DNA of 64,000 nucleotides, from the NCBI GenBank assembly GCA_052161885.1, contig CP197396.1, positions 5,146,001 through 5,210,000 on the forward strand. Reading direction: 5' to 3'. The notes under the pieces are model-generated. The model was given only the letters and a program-made list of their open reading frames with translations, was not told where the DNA came from and made no database searches. A program made the position numbers and the translations under genes. This document shows positions 25,314-34,425 of this stretch, one piece after another (the stretch's first letter is position 1; each line of letters opens with the position of its first letter). Source of the DNA: QKTW01 sp052161885 (lineage in GTDB: Bacteria; Bacteroidota; Bacteroidia; Chitinophagales; Chitinophagaceae).

Positions 25314-27530
25314 TCAGTTTCCGTACTCGCTCAGGAACTTAATGCGCATCATCTGCAGTTGTTCGATGCTTACATCACGGTCCTTAAACTCTTCATATGC
25401 GTATTCCAGGTTATCATCATGACTGCTGCGGAAGTAGTCGAAGATATCTTCCTGTTCGTATTCGTCCAGCTCCTGCTCCAGGCAGTAGTCGAGGTTCAGT
25501 CGTGTGCCGCTGGCTACAATGGTCTCCATTTCCATAAGCAGATCCTGTAAGTTCAGGCCTTTGTTTTTGGCAATGGTTTCCAGTGGTATTTTTTTATCAA
25601 TATTCTGAATGATGAATACCTTCATACCGCTTTTATTCACCACGCTTTTCATTACAAAGTCATCCGGCTTCACTACTTCATTTTCCTCCACATACTTGGC
25701 GATCAGGTCTACGAATTTGCGGCCGTAGCGAATGGCTTTGCCCTTGCTTACTCCCTGTATCTTTTCCAGTTCTTCAAGCGTGGTAGGGTAGTTGATGGCC
25801 ATATCTTCCAGCGAGTTTTCGAGGAAGATGACAAATGGCGGCAGGTTCTTTTCTTTGGCAACCTGCTTGCGCAGGTCTTTCAGCATGTCGAACAGTACAG
25901 GATCTGCAACTGCGGGACCGGCCGCTGCGGCTGCATCTTCTTCTTCTGTCATGGCTGATTCGTCAAATTTCTGGTTTAGCGCTACCATGATAGAGTAGGG
26001 CTTCTTCAGGAATTTACGTCCTTTGTCCGTTATTTTAAGCAGGCCATATTCTTCAATATCCTTGCGCACCATGCCTTCCAGCATCATCTGGCGTATAAGC
26101 GACTGCCAGAAGTTGGCATCCATTTCCATGATCAGGCCGCTGCCAAAGGATTTCAGCTTGTCGTGGCGGAATGTCTGTATCTGCGGATTGGATTTGCCGA
26201 GGATAATATTTACAGTGTAATCTATATTAAAGCGTTCGTCCAGTTCTGCCACCGCATCAAGTACAATTTTTGTACTGTCGCGCACTTCCAGTTTTTCTTT
26301 CGGATTCAGGCAGTTGTCGCAGTTGTGACAATTCTCGTCTTTATATGTTTCGCCAAAGTAGTGCAGCAGCAGTTTACGGCGGCATACACCGCTTTCTGCA
26401 TAAGCCAGTGTTTCAGAGATCAGCTGTGCACCCATCTCGCGTTCGCTCAGCGGTTTGTCGCGCATCAGGTGCTCTAGTTTCTGCACATCTTTATAGGAGT
26501 AGTACAGCAGGCATTTGCCTTCCAGTCCGTCGCGGCCGGCACGACCTGTTTCCTGGTAGTAGTTTTCCAGTGACTTGGGTATGTTGAAGTGCATTACAAA
26601 GCGCACATCCGGCTTGTCTATACCCATACCGAAGGCGATCGTGGCAACAATTACATCCACTTCTTCCATCAGGAACATATCCTGGCGCTGGGCGCGTGTC
26701 GTGGCATCCAGGCCGGCGTGGTAGGCAACTGCGCTGATACCGTTGGCCTGCAGCGTGCTGGCCAGTTCTTCAGTGGTCTTGCGGTTAAGCGTATAGATAA
26801 TGCCGCTTTTTCCTTTCATAGAGTGAATGAACTTCACCATATGTTTCAGCGTCTGTTCTTTCTTGCCTTTCGGTACGATCTCGTAATAAAGATTAGCCCT
26901 GTTGAAGGAAGAAATGAACACCTCCGGATCGCGGAGTGAAAGGTTTTTTACAATATCGTCCTGCACTTTGGGTGTAGCAGTGGCCGTAAGCGCAATAATA
27001 GGCAGGTTCGGATCTATCTCTTCGATCATATCGCGCAGCTTGCGGTATTCCGGGCGGAAGTCATGCCCCCATTCCGAGATACAGTGAGCTTCGTCTACTG
27101 CTACAAATGAAATCTGGATATCAGAAAAGAAAGATATATTTTCCTGTTTGGTCAGCGTTTCCGGTGCAACGTACAGCATTTTGGTGCGGCCTTCCAGTAT
27201 GTCGGATTTTACCTTTTTCTGTTGCGCTTTGCTGAGCGTGGAATTAAGAAAGTGAGCCACATTATCGCGGCTGCTGTAGCCCCGGACGAGGTCTACCTGG
27301 TTTTTCATGAGGGCAATGAGGGGCGAAACGATGATCGCTATGCCATCGCTCACAAGAGCAGGCAGTTGGTAGCAAAGTGATTTACCGCCACCTGTAGGCA
27401 TTATAACAAATGTATCGCGACCGGAAAGTATACTTTTAATGATCTTTTCCTGTTCGCCTTTAAAACCTTCAAAACCAAAATGTTCCTGAAGCGCTTTCTT
27501 TAAATTGATTTTTGATTTAGCAGTGGCCAT
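25314..27530 (-). CDS. recQ: ATP-dependent DNA helicase RecQ
   Basis: A 738-aa RecQ helicase. The ATG at 27530 is chosen; 27542 is an in-frame alternative. Motif 0 (FGFEGFKGEQ), motif I (PTGGGKSLCYQLP), motif II (AVDEAHCISEWGHDFR), motif III (ALTATATPK) and motif VI (QETGRAGRDG) are intact. The RQC zinc site follows (CRRKLL, then CHNCDNC), then the winged helix and an HRDC domain (FVIFLENSLEDMAINYPTT). A further ~110-residue acidic C-terminal extension, with an LNLDYCLEQELDEYE block, is the longer form seen in Bacteroidetes. It unwinds DNA 3'-5' in recombination and fork repair. Confidence 0.95.
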   Translation of the reverse strand: MATAKSKINLKKALQEHFGFEGFKGEQEKIIKSILSGRDTFVIMPTGGGKSLCYQLPALVSDGIAIIVSPLIALMKNQVDLVRGYSSRDNVAHFLNSTLSKAQQKKVKSDILEGRTKMLYVAPETLTKQENISFFSDIQISFVAVDEAHCISEWGHDFRPEYRKLRDMIEEIDPNLPIIALTATATPKVQDDIVKNLSLRDPEVFISSFNRANLYYEIVPKGKKEQTLKHMVKFIHSMKGKSGIIYTLNRKTTEELASTLQANGISAVAYHAGLDATTRAQRQDMFLMEEVDVIVATIAFGMGIDKPDVRFVMHFNIPKSLENYYQETGRAGRDGLEGKCLLYYSYKDVQKLEHLMRDKPLSEREMGAQLISETLAYAESGVCRRKLLLHYFGETYKDENCHNCDNCLNPKEKLEVRDSTKIVLDAVAELDERFNIDYTVNIILGKSNPQIQTFRHDKLKSFGSGLIMEMDANFWQSLIRQMMLEGMVRKDIEEYGLLKITDKGRKFLKKPYSIMVALNQKFDESAMTEEEDAAAAAGPAVADPVLFDMLKDLRKQVAKEKNLPPFVIFLENSLEDMAINYPTTLEELEKIQGVSKGKAIRYGRKFVDLIAKYVEENEVVKPDDFVMKSVVNKSGMKVFIIQNIDKKIPLETIAKNKGLNLQDLLMEMETIVASGTRLNLDYCLEQELDEYEQEDIFDYFRSSHDDNLEYAYEEFKDRDVSIEQLQMMRIKFLSEYGN

Positions 27531-27750
27531 ACCAGCATCCATACACAATAAATTTTACCAGTGGTAACATTTAATTCATCCGCAGAAAAATAAAGTATCC
27601 CCGAGCGTATTTTTAAAAAGGACTGCGAATTTACAACACACAAGCGAGAAAAGTACATTAACTATGTATTCTTATCTTAATCTGTTGTTAACTTATTGTA
27701 AGATATGAAATTTATTCTTAATCCCGAATGGCTTAAAAAGAAATTTTTTA

Positions 27751-28383
27751 TTACTTAAAAGAAAGATAATGAGTACTAAAATCGTAGTCTTTTTCAAGGA
27801 ATTCCACCAATTGACCAAAGTGTTCGGGGTGCGCGATGAAATCCGCCTCTGAAGTATCGATGATCAGCGTTTTACCCTGTTCCAGCTTTATAAATTTGTT
27901 ATATACATCCTGCACCTGCTCCAGGTATTGGTCCGGAATGCTTTGCTCGTAGCTCCGGCCGCGCCTGGCGATGTTCTGCTGTAATTTTTCAATGGGGGCA
28001 TGCAGGTAAATGAGCAGATCGGGCGCCGGAAGCTGGAGATCTATGATGTCAAAAAGCTTTTGAAACAGCTCATACTCATCGCTTTTCAGGTTGATTCGGG
28101 CAAAAAGCTTACTTTTTATAAAAATATAGTCAGAAATGATTTTTTCCTGGAAAAGGTCTTGTGTTACCAGTTGTGTTTTAAGCTGCTTATACCTGTCGGC
28201 AAGAAAAGAAAGCTCCAGTGGGAAAGCATAGCGATCGGGTTCTGCATAAAACTTGGGCAGAAAATTATTATCGGCAAATTCTTCCGGTATCAGGCGGGCA
28301 TTGTAATGTTTTGCCAGCATGGTGGCCAATGTTGTCTTTCCGGACCCGATGTTTCCTTCTATGGCAATGTAGCGGTAAGGCAT
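27751..28383 (-). CDS. Deoxynucleoside kinase
   Basis: A 210-aa P-loop kinase. The ATG at 28383 puts the motif near the start: YIAIEGNIGSGKTTLA (Walker A). The deoxynucleoside-kinase pattern continues with IPEEFADNNFLPKFY, ELSFLADRY, the IISDYIFIKSKLFA region (in place of the more usual DRS block) and the lid ARRGRSYEQ with its arginines. It phosphorylates deoxynucleosides for salvage. In many Bacteroidetes it is next to folK, as here, though a 318-base repeat-rich gap separates them. Confidence 0.9.
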   Translation of the reverse strand: MPYRYIAIEGNIGSGKTTLATMLAKHYNARLIPEEFADNNFLPKFYAEPDRYAFPLELSFLADRYKQLKTQLVTQDLFQEKIISDYIFIKSKLFARINLKSDEYELFQKLFDIIDLQLPAPDLLIYLHAPIEKLQQNIARRGRSYEQSIPDQYLEQVQDVYNKFIKLEQGKTLIIDTSEADFIAHPEHFGQLVEFLEKDYDFSTHYLSFK

Positions 28384-28434
28384 ATTTGTACAGCGGTGCA
28401 AGATAATATTTAATCAGGGAAAGGATAACGGCAA

Positions 28435-28531
28435 AGGAGGCAAGGTAATCGAGAAAGGCCGCAAAGGAATATTTATATAAGTGTTAGTCTCTGCGTTTAT
28501 TTCTGTGTAACCTTAGCGCATTTTACGGTAA
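28435..28531. repeat. CGCAAAG-type inverted repeat, copy 2
   Basis: Left arm TAACGGCAAAGGAGGCAAGG, right arm ending CGCATTTTACGGTAA: a diverged copy of the element at 15086 and 59053. Confidence 0.55.
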
Positions 28532-28570
28532 AAAATCCTCGTAACGGCGCAACGGCATGGCGGTGTTATA

Positions 28571-28653
28571 AGTTAACTGCAGAGATCGCAAAGGAGTCAT
28601 TATAGAAATGCCTCTGCATTACTTCGCACCAACTCAGCGCACTTTGCGATAAA
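28571..28653. repeat. CGCAAAG-type inverted repeat, copy 3
   Basis: Contains AGAGATCGCAAAGGAGT at the left and GCGCACTTTGCGATAA at the right. It lies immediately beside copy 2, together filling the gap between the deoxynucleoside kinase and folK genes. Confidence 0.5.
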
Positions 28654-28668
28654 AAATATGTGCGTTTT

Positions 28669-28703
28669 AAATCCCCCGGAACAGGTGAGCTGGCGGGATT
28701 TTT
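28669..28703 (-). terminator. Possible terminator at the folK end
   Basis: AAATCCC and GGGATTT-like arms flank a 15-base loop overlapping the folK stop codon. The stem is imperfect and the T-run short. Confidence 0.3.
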
Positions 28704-29232
28704 AGTGAGTACCTTGTGCAGGTGATGTTATACCTCCTTCTGAAAGCAGGCCCAGTCGCACACAGGGCAGGGGATCGGGGCAGGTATCGAGCAGTTCTTT
28801 TACAGTAAGGTGCAGTGCCGGATGTATCTTCCCCGGTGCAACCTCAGCAAGCGGTTCCATCGTAAATCTGCGGTTTTGCATGTGCGGGTGTGGAATCTGC
28901 AGGTGCGGATCCGTTATCACCAGCTCGTCGTAAAACAGGATGTCGATATCCAGGGTACGTTGTCCCCATTTTACGGTACGCTGGCGGCCGGCGTTTGCTT
29001 CAATAAGCTGTATGGCGGCAAGTAAGGCGTCCGGCGTGAATGAGGTATGAATGCAGGTAACCATATTCAGGAATGCAGGCTGATCTTCGAGTCCCCAGGC
29101 GGCAGTTTCATAAACGGAAGATACTTTTATGAGCGGCCCGCAGGTGATGGCAATGTTTTTAACAGCATCATCCAGGATACCGGCACGATTGCCCTCGTTG
29201 CTGCCGAGCAGCAGATATGCTTCATGAATCAT
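28702..29232 (-). CDS. folK: 2-amino-4-hydroxy-6-hydroxymethyldihydropteridine pyrophosphokinase
   Basis: A 176-aa HPPK. It transfers pyrophosphate from ATP to the pterin in folate synthesis. Motifs: YLLLGSNEGNR at the N-terminus, VSSVYETAAWG, AFLNMV, the signature QRTLDIDILFYDE, and IPHPHMQNRRFTMEPLAE. The length is normal. It is divergent from sppA; the 64-base gap carries the sppA -7 element. Confidence 0.94.
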   Translation of the reverse strand: MIHEAYLLLGSNEGNRAGILDDAVKNIAITCGPLIKVSSVYETAAWGLEDQPAFLNMVTCIHTSFTPDALLAAIQLIEANAGRQRTVKWGQRTLDIDILFYDELVITDPHLQIPHPHMQNRRFTMEPLAEVAPGKIHPALHLTVKELLDTCPDPLPCVRLGLLSEGGITSPAQGTH

Positions 29233-29257
29233 GATGCGTAAAGATAAATGAGAATGA

Positions 29258-29265
29258 TAACTTTG
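29258..29265 (+). promoter_or_regulatory. -7 promoter element of sppA
   Basis: TAACTTTG, an exact TAnnTTTG match, 31 bases before the sppA ATG in the short folK-sppA gap. Confidence 0.55.
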
Positions 29266-29296
29266 TTTGAATAACAGTTAATAAATACAATTACAG

Positions 29297-31090
29297 ATGA
29301 AGCAGTTTTTTAAAATGTTTTTTGCCTCATTGCTGGCCATGATCGTGGCGGGAGTGGTGATAGTGGGCCTGTTCATCGCGGGTATCGCAGCGCTGGTATC
29401 CCGTTCGGCATCCAGCGAGAAAGAAACGATCGTAGAACCAGGTTCTGTATTGACTATAGACCTGGGAAAAACATTGCATGAGCAGGGAGAGGATAATTCC
29501 ATCGCCTCATTCAGTAATGACGCCCCATACAATGCAGGTCTTTATGACGCAACACGTGCACTTACCAGGGCCGCCAAAGACGATCATATAAAAGGAGTGC
29601 TGCTGAAGCTCGATAATACGGGAAATGGCTGGGCTACTTTACAGCAGCTTAAGAATGCACTGAACGGCTTTAAGAGCAGCCATAAGTTTATCTATGCTTA
29701 CGGCGAGGGCATTCCGCAGAAGGCTTATTACGTAGCCAGTGTTGCAGACAGCATATTCCTGAACCCGGTAGGCGCACTGGAGCTGAAAGGACTGGCTTCG
29801 CAGATCACTTTTTATAAAGGCGCACTTGAAAAGCTGGAGATAAAGCCGGAAATATTCTTCGCAGGTAAATTCAAAAGTGCAACAGAGCCATTCCGTGCAG
29901 ATAAGATAAGCGATGCTAACCGCATACAGTTAGCAGCATTGCAGACCGATATCTGGAGCGAATTTCTGCAGGCCGCCGCCGCCCACAGCCATAGCGATAC
30001 GGCAGCAGTACATCAGCTGGCAGCAACCGGCGCCGTACAGTTCCCGGAAGATGCACTGAAGTATAAACTGGTGGACAACCTGCTTTACTGGGACCAGGTG
30101 GAAGACCGCATCCGGGCTAAAACAGGTGCGTCTGAAAATGACAAGATCAAATATGTATCACTGGATGAATATGCCAACAAGCTGAAAGCTGGTGGTAGTG
30201 CCAAAACCGGAAAAGGAGATAAAATAGCGGTGCTCTTTGCTGAGGGTGAAATAACTGACGGGAGTAAAAACAGCGACTACCAGATAGCATCGGAAGATAT
30301 GGTGGAAACTATCCGCAGCATCCGCAAAAATGATAAGATTAAAGCAGTGGTGATGCGTGTGAACTCTCCAGGCGGCAGCGCACTTGCATCTGAAATAATA
30401 TTGCGTGAGCTGGAGCTGCTGAAAGCAAAGAAACCGCTTATCGTATCTATGGGCGATGTGGCAGCTTCAGGCGGTTATTATATTTCATCACATGCCGACA
30501 GCATTTTTGCCATGCCCAATACCATTACCGGCAGTATAGGTGTATTCAGTATGATGTTCAGTGTAGAAGGACTGATGAAAAATAAACTGGGACTCGGTTC
30601 TGATGAAGTGAAAAATGCGCCTTATGCAGACTTCCCGACCATGTCGCGCGATCTTACAGCAGATGAAGGACAGCGCCTGCAACATAGTGTAGACAACATT
30701 TACGGCATCTTTAAAAACCGTGTGTCCACAGGCCGAAAGATCAGCGAAGCAGATGTTGACAGCATTGCACAGGGCCGTGTATGGACCGGTACAGACGCAC
30801 TGGCCATTCACCTCATAGATGCTTACGGCAACCTCGACCGCGCGCTGAAAAGTGCTGCTGCCAAAGCGAAGCTGGGAGATTACGAGGTGGTGACTTATCC
30901 CGAACCGGTGGATAAACTTTCCAGCCTGATGCGGAAATTCAGTCGGGCCAATGCCAGCACTACTGTAATGAAACAGGCACTGCAGGAAGAGCTCGGCCCC
31001 GAATACGAAACTTACCAGGACATTAAAAAACTACGCTCCATGAACGGAAAAGCGATGATGGCAATGCCGTTCCGTTTCAGAATGGAGTAA
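29297..31090 (+). CDS. sppA: Signal peptide peptidase SppA (protease IV), long form
   Basis: A 597-aa two-domain serine protease of the 67-kDa type. One N-terminal transmembrane helix (about 5-32) anchors it in the inner membrane. The N-terminal half carries the catalytic Lys in FAGKFKSATEPF (about 190-200). The C-terminal half carries the Ser in GDVAASGGYYIS and NSPGGSAL for the oxyanion. It degrades cleaved signal peptides. A strong terminator follows. Confidence 0.93.
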   Translation: MKQFFKMFFASLLAMIVAGVVIVGLFIAGIAALVSRSASSEKETIVEPGSVLTIDLGKTLHEQGEDNSIASFSNDAPYNAGLYDATRALTRAAKDDHIKGVLLKLDNTGNGWATLQQLKNALNGFKSSHKFIYAYGEGIPQKAYYVASVADSIFLNPVGALELKGLASQITFYKGALEKLEIKPEIFFAGKFKSATEPFRADKISDANRIQLAALQTDIWSEFLQAAAAHSHSDTAAVHQLAATGAVQFPEDALKYKLVDNLLYWDQVEDRIRAKTGASENDKIKYVSLDEYANKLKAGGSAKTGKGDKIAVLFAEGEITDGSKNSDYQIASEDMVETIRSIRKNDKIKAVVMRVNSPGGSALASEIILRELELLKAKKPLIVSMGDVAASGGYYISSHADSIFAMPNTITGSIGVFSMMFSVEGLMKNKLGLGSDEVKNAPYADFPTMSRDLTADEGQRLQHSVDNIYGIFKNRVSTGRKISEADVDSIAQGRVWTGTDALAIHLIDAYGNLDRALKSAAAKAKLGDYEVVTYPEPVDKLSSLMRKFSRANASTTVMKQALQEELGPEYETYQDIKKLRSMNGKAMMAMPFRFRME

Positions 31091-31112
31091 GCGAATATTA
31101 TTTTTTTTAGCC

Positions 31113-31160
31113 GTAAAGCCTCTGCAGACAAGCGTTTGCAGAGGCTTTACCATTTTTTTT
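31113..31160 (+). terminator. Terminator after sppA
   Basis: Perfect 14-bp arms (GTAAAGCCTCTGCA, 31113-31126, with 31137-31150), then a run of eight T. Confidence 0.9.
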
Positions 31161-31266
31161 CGGATTGCTTTAAAACCGCAACTGCAAAGCTGCCGTATAT
31201 GAAAGAGTGCGCACAAAATCTAACTCTGAAAAACGTAAAATTTTAAAAAATTAAAACAAAGAGATT

Positions 31267-31833
31267 ATGAAACGCATCCTCCTTATTCCGGTACTGGCAG
31301 CAGCACTCCTGGCAGTAAACAGCACAGATAGCCTTGCTCGGACAGGTAAAGAAAAAACAGTGATGGTAGGTGGCGCAGCCATGTATCCGTCTAAAAATAT
31401 TATTGAAAATGCAGTGAACTCCAAAGACCACACAACGCTGGTAGCAGCCGTAAAAGCAGCCGGTCTTGTAGAAACATTACAGGGCGCCGGCCCCTTCACC
31501 GTATTTGCGCCAACCAATGCCGCTTTCAACATGTTGCCGAAAGGAACAGTTGACAATTTGTTAAAACCTGAGAACAAAGACAAGCTTACATCCGTGCTTA
31601 CTTACCATGTGGTTGCAGGGAATATGGATTCAAAAGCCCTGATGGCGATGGTGAAAGAAGGTGGCGGAAAAGCCATGCTTAAGACGGTAAATGGTGAAGA
31701 ACTGTCAGTTATGCAGAAGGGAAATATGATCTGGGTAAAAGATGCAAAAGGCAATGTGGCAAAAGTGACAATAAGCGATGTATACCAGAGCAATGGTGTA
31801 ATTCATGTAGTAGATCATGTGTTGATGCCATAG
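31267..31833 (+). CDS. Fasciclin-domain secreted protein
   Basis: 188 aa with a signal peptide (RILLIPVLAAALLAVN). One FAS1 domain spans about 50-188: NIIENAVNSKDHTTLVAAV, the H1-type box GPFTVFAPTNAAFNMLP, LTSVLTYHVVAGNMDS, and the H2-type box GVIHVVDHVLMP. FAS1 domains act in adhesion and cell-surface binding. The gene is a single unit between two strong terminators. Confidence 0.92.
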   Translation: MKRILLIPVLAAALLAVNSTDSLARTGKEKTVMVGGAAMYPSKNIIENAVNSKDHTTLVAAVKAAGLVETLQGAGPFTVFAPTNAAFNMLPKGTVDNLLKPENKDKLTSVLTYHVVAGNMDSKALMAMVKEGGGKAMLKTVNGEELSVMQKGNMIWVKDAKGNVAKVTISDVYQSNGVIHVVDHVLMP

Positions 31834-31862
31834 TGAAGATTGAATGCTTCATAGTATCTTTA

Positions 31863-31887
31863 GGGGGAAATTTGTTTCCCCCTTTTT
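31863..31887 (+). terminator. Terminator after the fasciclin gene
   Basis: GGGGGAAA (31863-31870) pairs with TTTCCCCC (31875-31882) around TTTG, then five T. Confidence 0.88.
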
Positions 31888-31909
31888 ATTTTAAAAGAAC
31901 CACGGCACA

Positions 31910-33337
31910 GTGAAAAAAGAATCCATATCGGTATTTGATATTTTTAAGATAGGCATTGGTCCCAGCAGCTCGCATACACTTGGTCCCTGGCGTGCCGCCC
32001 TGCGTTTTTTGCAGAGCATACAGCAGCAAGGCAGCCTGCAGGACGTTACATCAGCAAGGGTATTATTATATGGTTCACTCGCAAAAACAGGCCATGGCCA
32101 TGGCACAGACGTAGCTGTAATACTGGGTCTTTGCGGAGAAGATCCCGTAACATTTGATGTAAATGAGATAACGCCCCGTATGCGTTCCATCTCAGAGCAG
32201 CGTAAAATGCGCCTGGGTGGTGAAGCAGAAATATCATTTGACCCTGCCGTAGATGTGGAATTCCTGATGAATGAAAGCCTGCCGTATCATCCCAACGCAG
32301 TAACCTTCCTGTGCAGTTTTGCAGACGGAAGGCAGGTAGCAGAAACATTTTATTCCATAGGTGGCGGCTTTGTAGTAAAAGAAGGAGAAGAAAACTCGGG
32401 CAGCGGGGGAGTGGAATTGCCCTTTCCGATAGATAAAGCAGCCGACCTGCTGCACTGGTGCATGAAAACAGGTCTCAGCATAGGCGAAGTAGTAATGGAA
32501 AATGAAAATGCATGGCGCAGCGAAGAAGCTACTAAAACTGGTGTGCTGAAGATATGGGAAGTGATGCGCGACTGCATTTACCGTGGTTGTCATATCCCCG
32601 GCGAGTTACCCGGCGGGCTGCATGTAACGCGTCGTGCCGCCGCGCTGAATAAAAAACTGTTGCAGGGAAAAACATACAATAACTACAGTGAGTGGGTTGC
32701 AGCTATCCGCAGTGGCGGCAACGATTTTAAATATATCCTTGACTGGGTAAGCTGCTTTGCTCTTGCGGTAAATGAAGAAAATGCTTCCTTCAGCAGGGTA
32801 GTAACAGCTCCTACCAACGGTGCTGCAGGTGTAGTGCCGGCAGTGTTACAGTACTTTGTTGCTTTCTGCGACGGATTTGACGATGACAAAGTGGTACAGT
32901 ACCTGCTAGCCGCGTCTGAGATCGGCAGCATCTTTAAGAAGGGAGCTACGCTCTCTGCAGCGATGGGTGGTTGCCAGGCCGAGATCGGCGTTTCTTCTGC
33001 GATGGCGGCCGGAGCCCTTACCGAAGTGATGGGCGGCAGCGTGCGCCAGGCGCTGATGGCATCTGAAATAGCCATGGAGCACCATCTTGGTCTTACCTGC
33101 GATCCGGTGGCGGGGCTGGTGCAGGTACCCTGCATAGAGCGCAATACAATGGGGGCAATCAAAGCTATTACTGCTTCGCAGCTGGCGTTACAGAGCAACC
33201 CGGATAATGCGCGGGTATCGCTGGATGCCGTGGTAAACACCATGTGGGAGACCGCACTTGATATGAATCATAAATACAAAGAAACAGCAGAAGGCGGCCT
33301 GGCTACCAACATTCCGATCAGTCTTAGCGAGTGCTAA
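31910..33337 (+). CDS. sdaA: L-serine ammonia-lyase (single-chain, iron-sulfur type)
   Basis: A 475-aa enzyme that converts L-serine to pyruvate and ammonia with a 4Fe-4S cluster. It starts with GTG at 31910 (VKKESISVFDIFKIGIGPSS), which is firmly supported by the conserved IGPSSSHTLGP motif that follows at once. The beta domain is N-terminal and the alpha domain has APTNGAAGVVPAV, GCQAEIGVSSAMAAG and GLTCDPVAGLVQVPCIERN, which include cluster cysteines. A second GTG ORF overlaps the stop codon. Confidence 0.93.
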   Translation: MKKESISVFDIFKIGIGPSSSHTLGPWRAALRFLQSIQQQGSLQDVTSARVLLYGSLAKTGHGHGTDVAVILGLCGEDPVTFDVNEITPRMRSISEQRKMRLGGEAEISFDPAVDVEFLMNESLPYHPNAVTFLCSFADGRQVAETFYSIGGGFVVKEGEENSGSGGVELPFPIDKAADLLHWCMKTGLSIGEVVMENENAWRSEEATKTGVLKIWEVMRDCIYRGCHIPGELPGGLHVTRRAAALNKKLLQGKTYNNYSEWVAAIRSGGNDFKYILDWVSCFALAVNEENASFSRVVTAPTNGAAGVVPAVLQYFVAFCDGFDDDKVVQYLLAASEIGSIFKKGATLSAAMGGCQAEIGVSSAMAAGALTEVMGGSVRQALMASEIAMEHHLGLTCDPVAGLVQVPCIERNTMGAIKAITASQLALQSNPDNARVSLDAVVNTMWETALDMNHKYKETAEGGLATNIPISLSEC

Positions 33338-33480
33338 AAAATCTTCCTGCAACATCAGATAATATTTCCGGCAAGCTATTGCCCGAGATATTATCTGTGT
33401 ATGATATGCCTGAATTCAAGACGGACCTTCATAATTTAATTAAGAATATTAATCCGGATACACTGCCGTTGAGTAAATGA
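33331..33480 (+). CDS. Possible 49-aa ORF coupled to sdaA
   Basis: A GTG at 33331 overlaps the sdaA stop (33335-33337) and opens a 49-codon frame ending TGA at 33478-33480. The translation has a mixed, protein-like composition (LPATSDNISGKLL, VYDMPEFKTDLHNLIKNINP). An internal ATG at 33406 could also begin it. It has no recognised family. It may be a real small protein, the remnant of a lost gene, or chance. The rest of the 400-base gap to 33740 is AT-rich and shows nothing else I can support. Confidence 0.3.
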   Translation: MLKNLPATSDNISGKLLPEILSVYDMPEFKTDLHNLIKNINPDTLPLSK

Positions 33481-33739
33481 CGGAAAAAAACCGGAAAAAC
33501 AACAGATAGAATATGCATCAGTAAAAAAATGTATTATTTTTATCGCTACCATAGAAAACACATATATCCCCGGAGTATCACACCACGTAAGTTGTGTCTT
33601 ATCCTTTTACACCCTCTTTTTTTAAAGGCTTGTTAATCACGGCCTGATATTTGATTAATGACAATAAACATATTATGTTTATGTTGTTGTAACTGTGTAA
33701 AAGTATTTAAGCAGAAAAATTCTTCGCTTTAACAAGCTT

Positions 33740-34387
33740 ATGAAAAAGAAGAGACACAAAGTATCCCATAAGATCAATTTAATGGATATCCTGCCATTTG
33801 AAGAGCTGTATAGCTGGCAGCAGGATAAGCTTAGCTTTCGGTTTCCCAGGTTAGATAATGGCGAGATGGACGTCTCTTTTGCAACACCGCAGCAAAAACT
33901 GGAGTACACGTCGCTTGATATCACGGATATACTTGGCGATATGGCTATTGCACTGCATGAGTTGCTTTCGGTACCGCACATATATACAACTGAAAACGGT
34001 TTCCGCTCATCCGATTACATGCGCCTGGTGCTGCATGATACCGAAAACGGAATGTATGCCTGGTGCCTGGTCTATTCAGAACATCTGCTGCAGGTAGCTG
34101 TATGGAAAACGTTCAATATAGATTTTCTCGAAGATCTTGTAGAAGTACATTTTGATACGGCCAAATATGAAGAGCTGCAAAAGCGCCCGGCAAAAGATTT
34201 GCGGAACGGTCTTAAGATAACTGTAGCCATGCGCCCGGACTTGTTTGTAAAAGCATTTATCGATGGTGTGTCAGAATTGAAAATTTCCAATACTTCACGG
34301 GATTTTATGGAAAACTGGGCGTTTCCTTTTCCGGATGAAGAAGTAAATATGCTTAAAGAATGGCTGGAAAACTGGCAGCCTGAATAA
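33740..34387 (+). CDS. Hypothetical cytosolic protein
   Basis: 215 aa, not recognised. It begins with a basic tail (KKKRHKVSHK), lacks a signal peptide and has mixed alpha/beta character (YMRLVLHDTENGMYAWCLVY, LLQVAVWKTFNIDFLEDLVEVHF as two neighbouring strand-helix stretches). Acidic and aromatic residues dominate the C-terminus (WAFPFPDEEVNMLKEWLENW). It precedes kdsA by 38 bases and may be co-transcribed, though kdsA has a near-match promoter of its own. Confidence 0.55.
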   Translation: MKKKRHKVSHKINLMDILPFEELYSWQQDKLSFRFPRLDNGEMDVSFATPQQKLEYTSLDITDILGDMAIALHELLSVPHIYTTENGFRSSDYMRLVLHDTENGMYAWCLVYSEHLLQVAVWKTFNIDFLEDLVEVHFDTAKYEELQKRPAKDLRNGLKITVAMRPDLFVKAFIDGVSELKISNTSRDFMENWAFPFPDEEVNMLKEWLENWQPE

Positions 34388-34425
34388 TTAACGTTTTAAA
34401 ATCTGCTGCGGCTTAACTTCGCACC

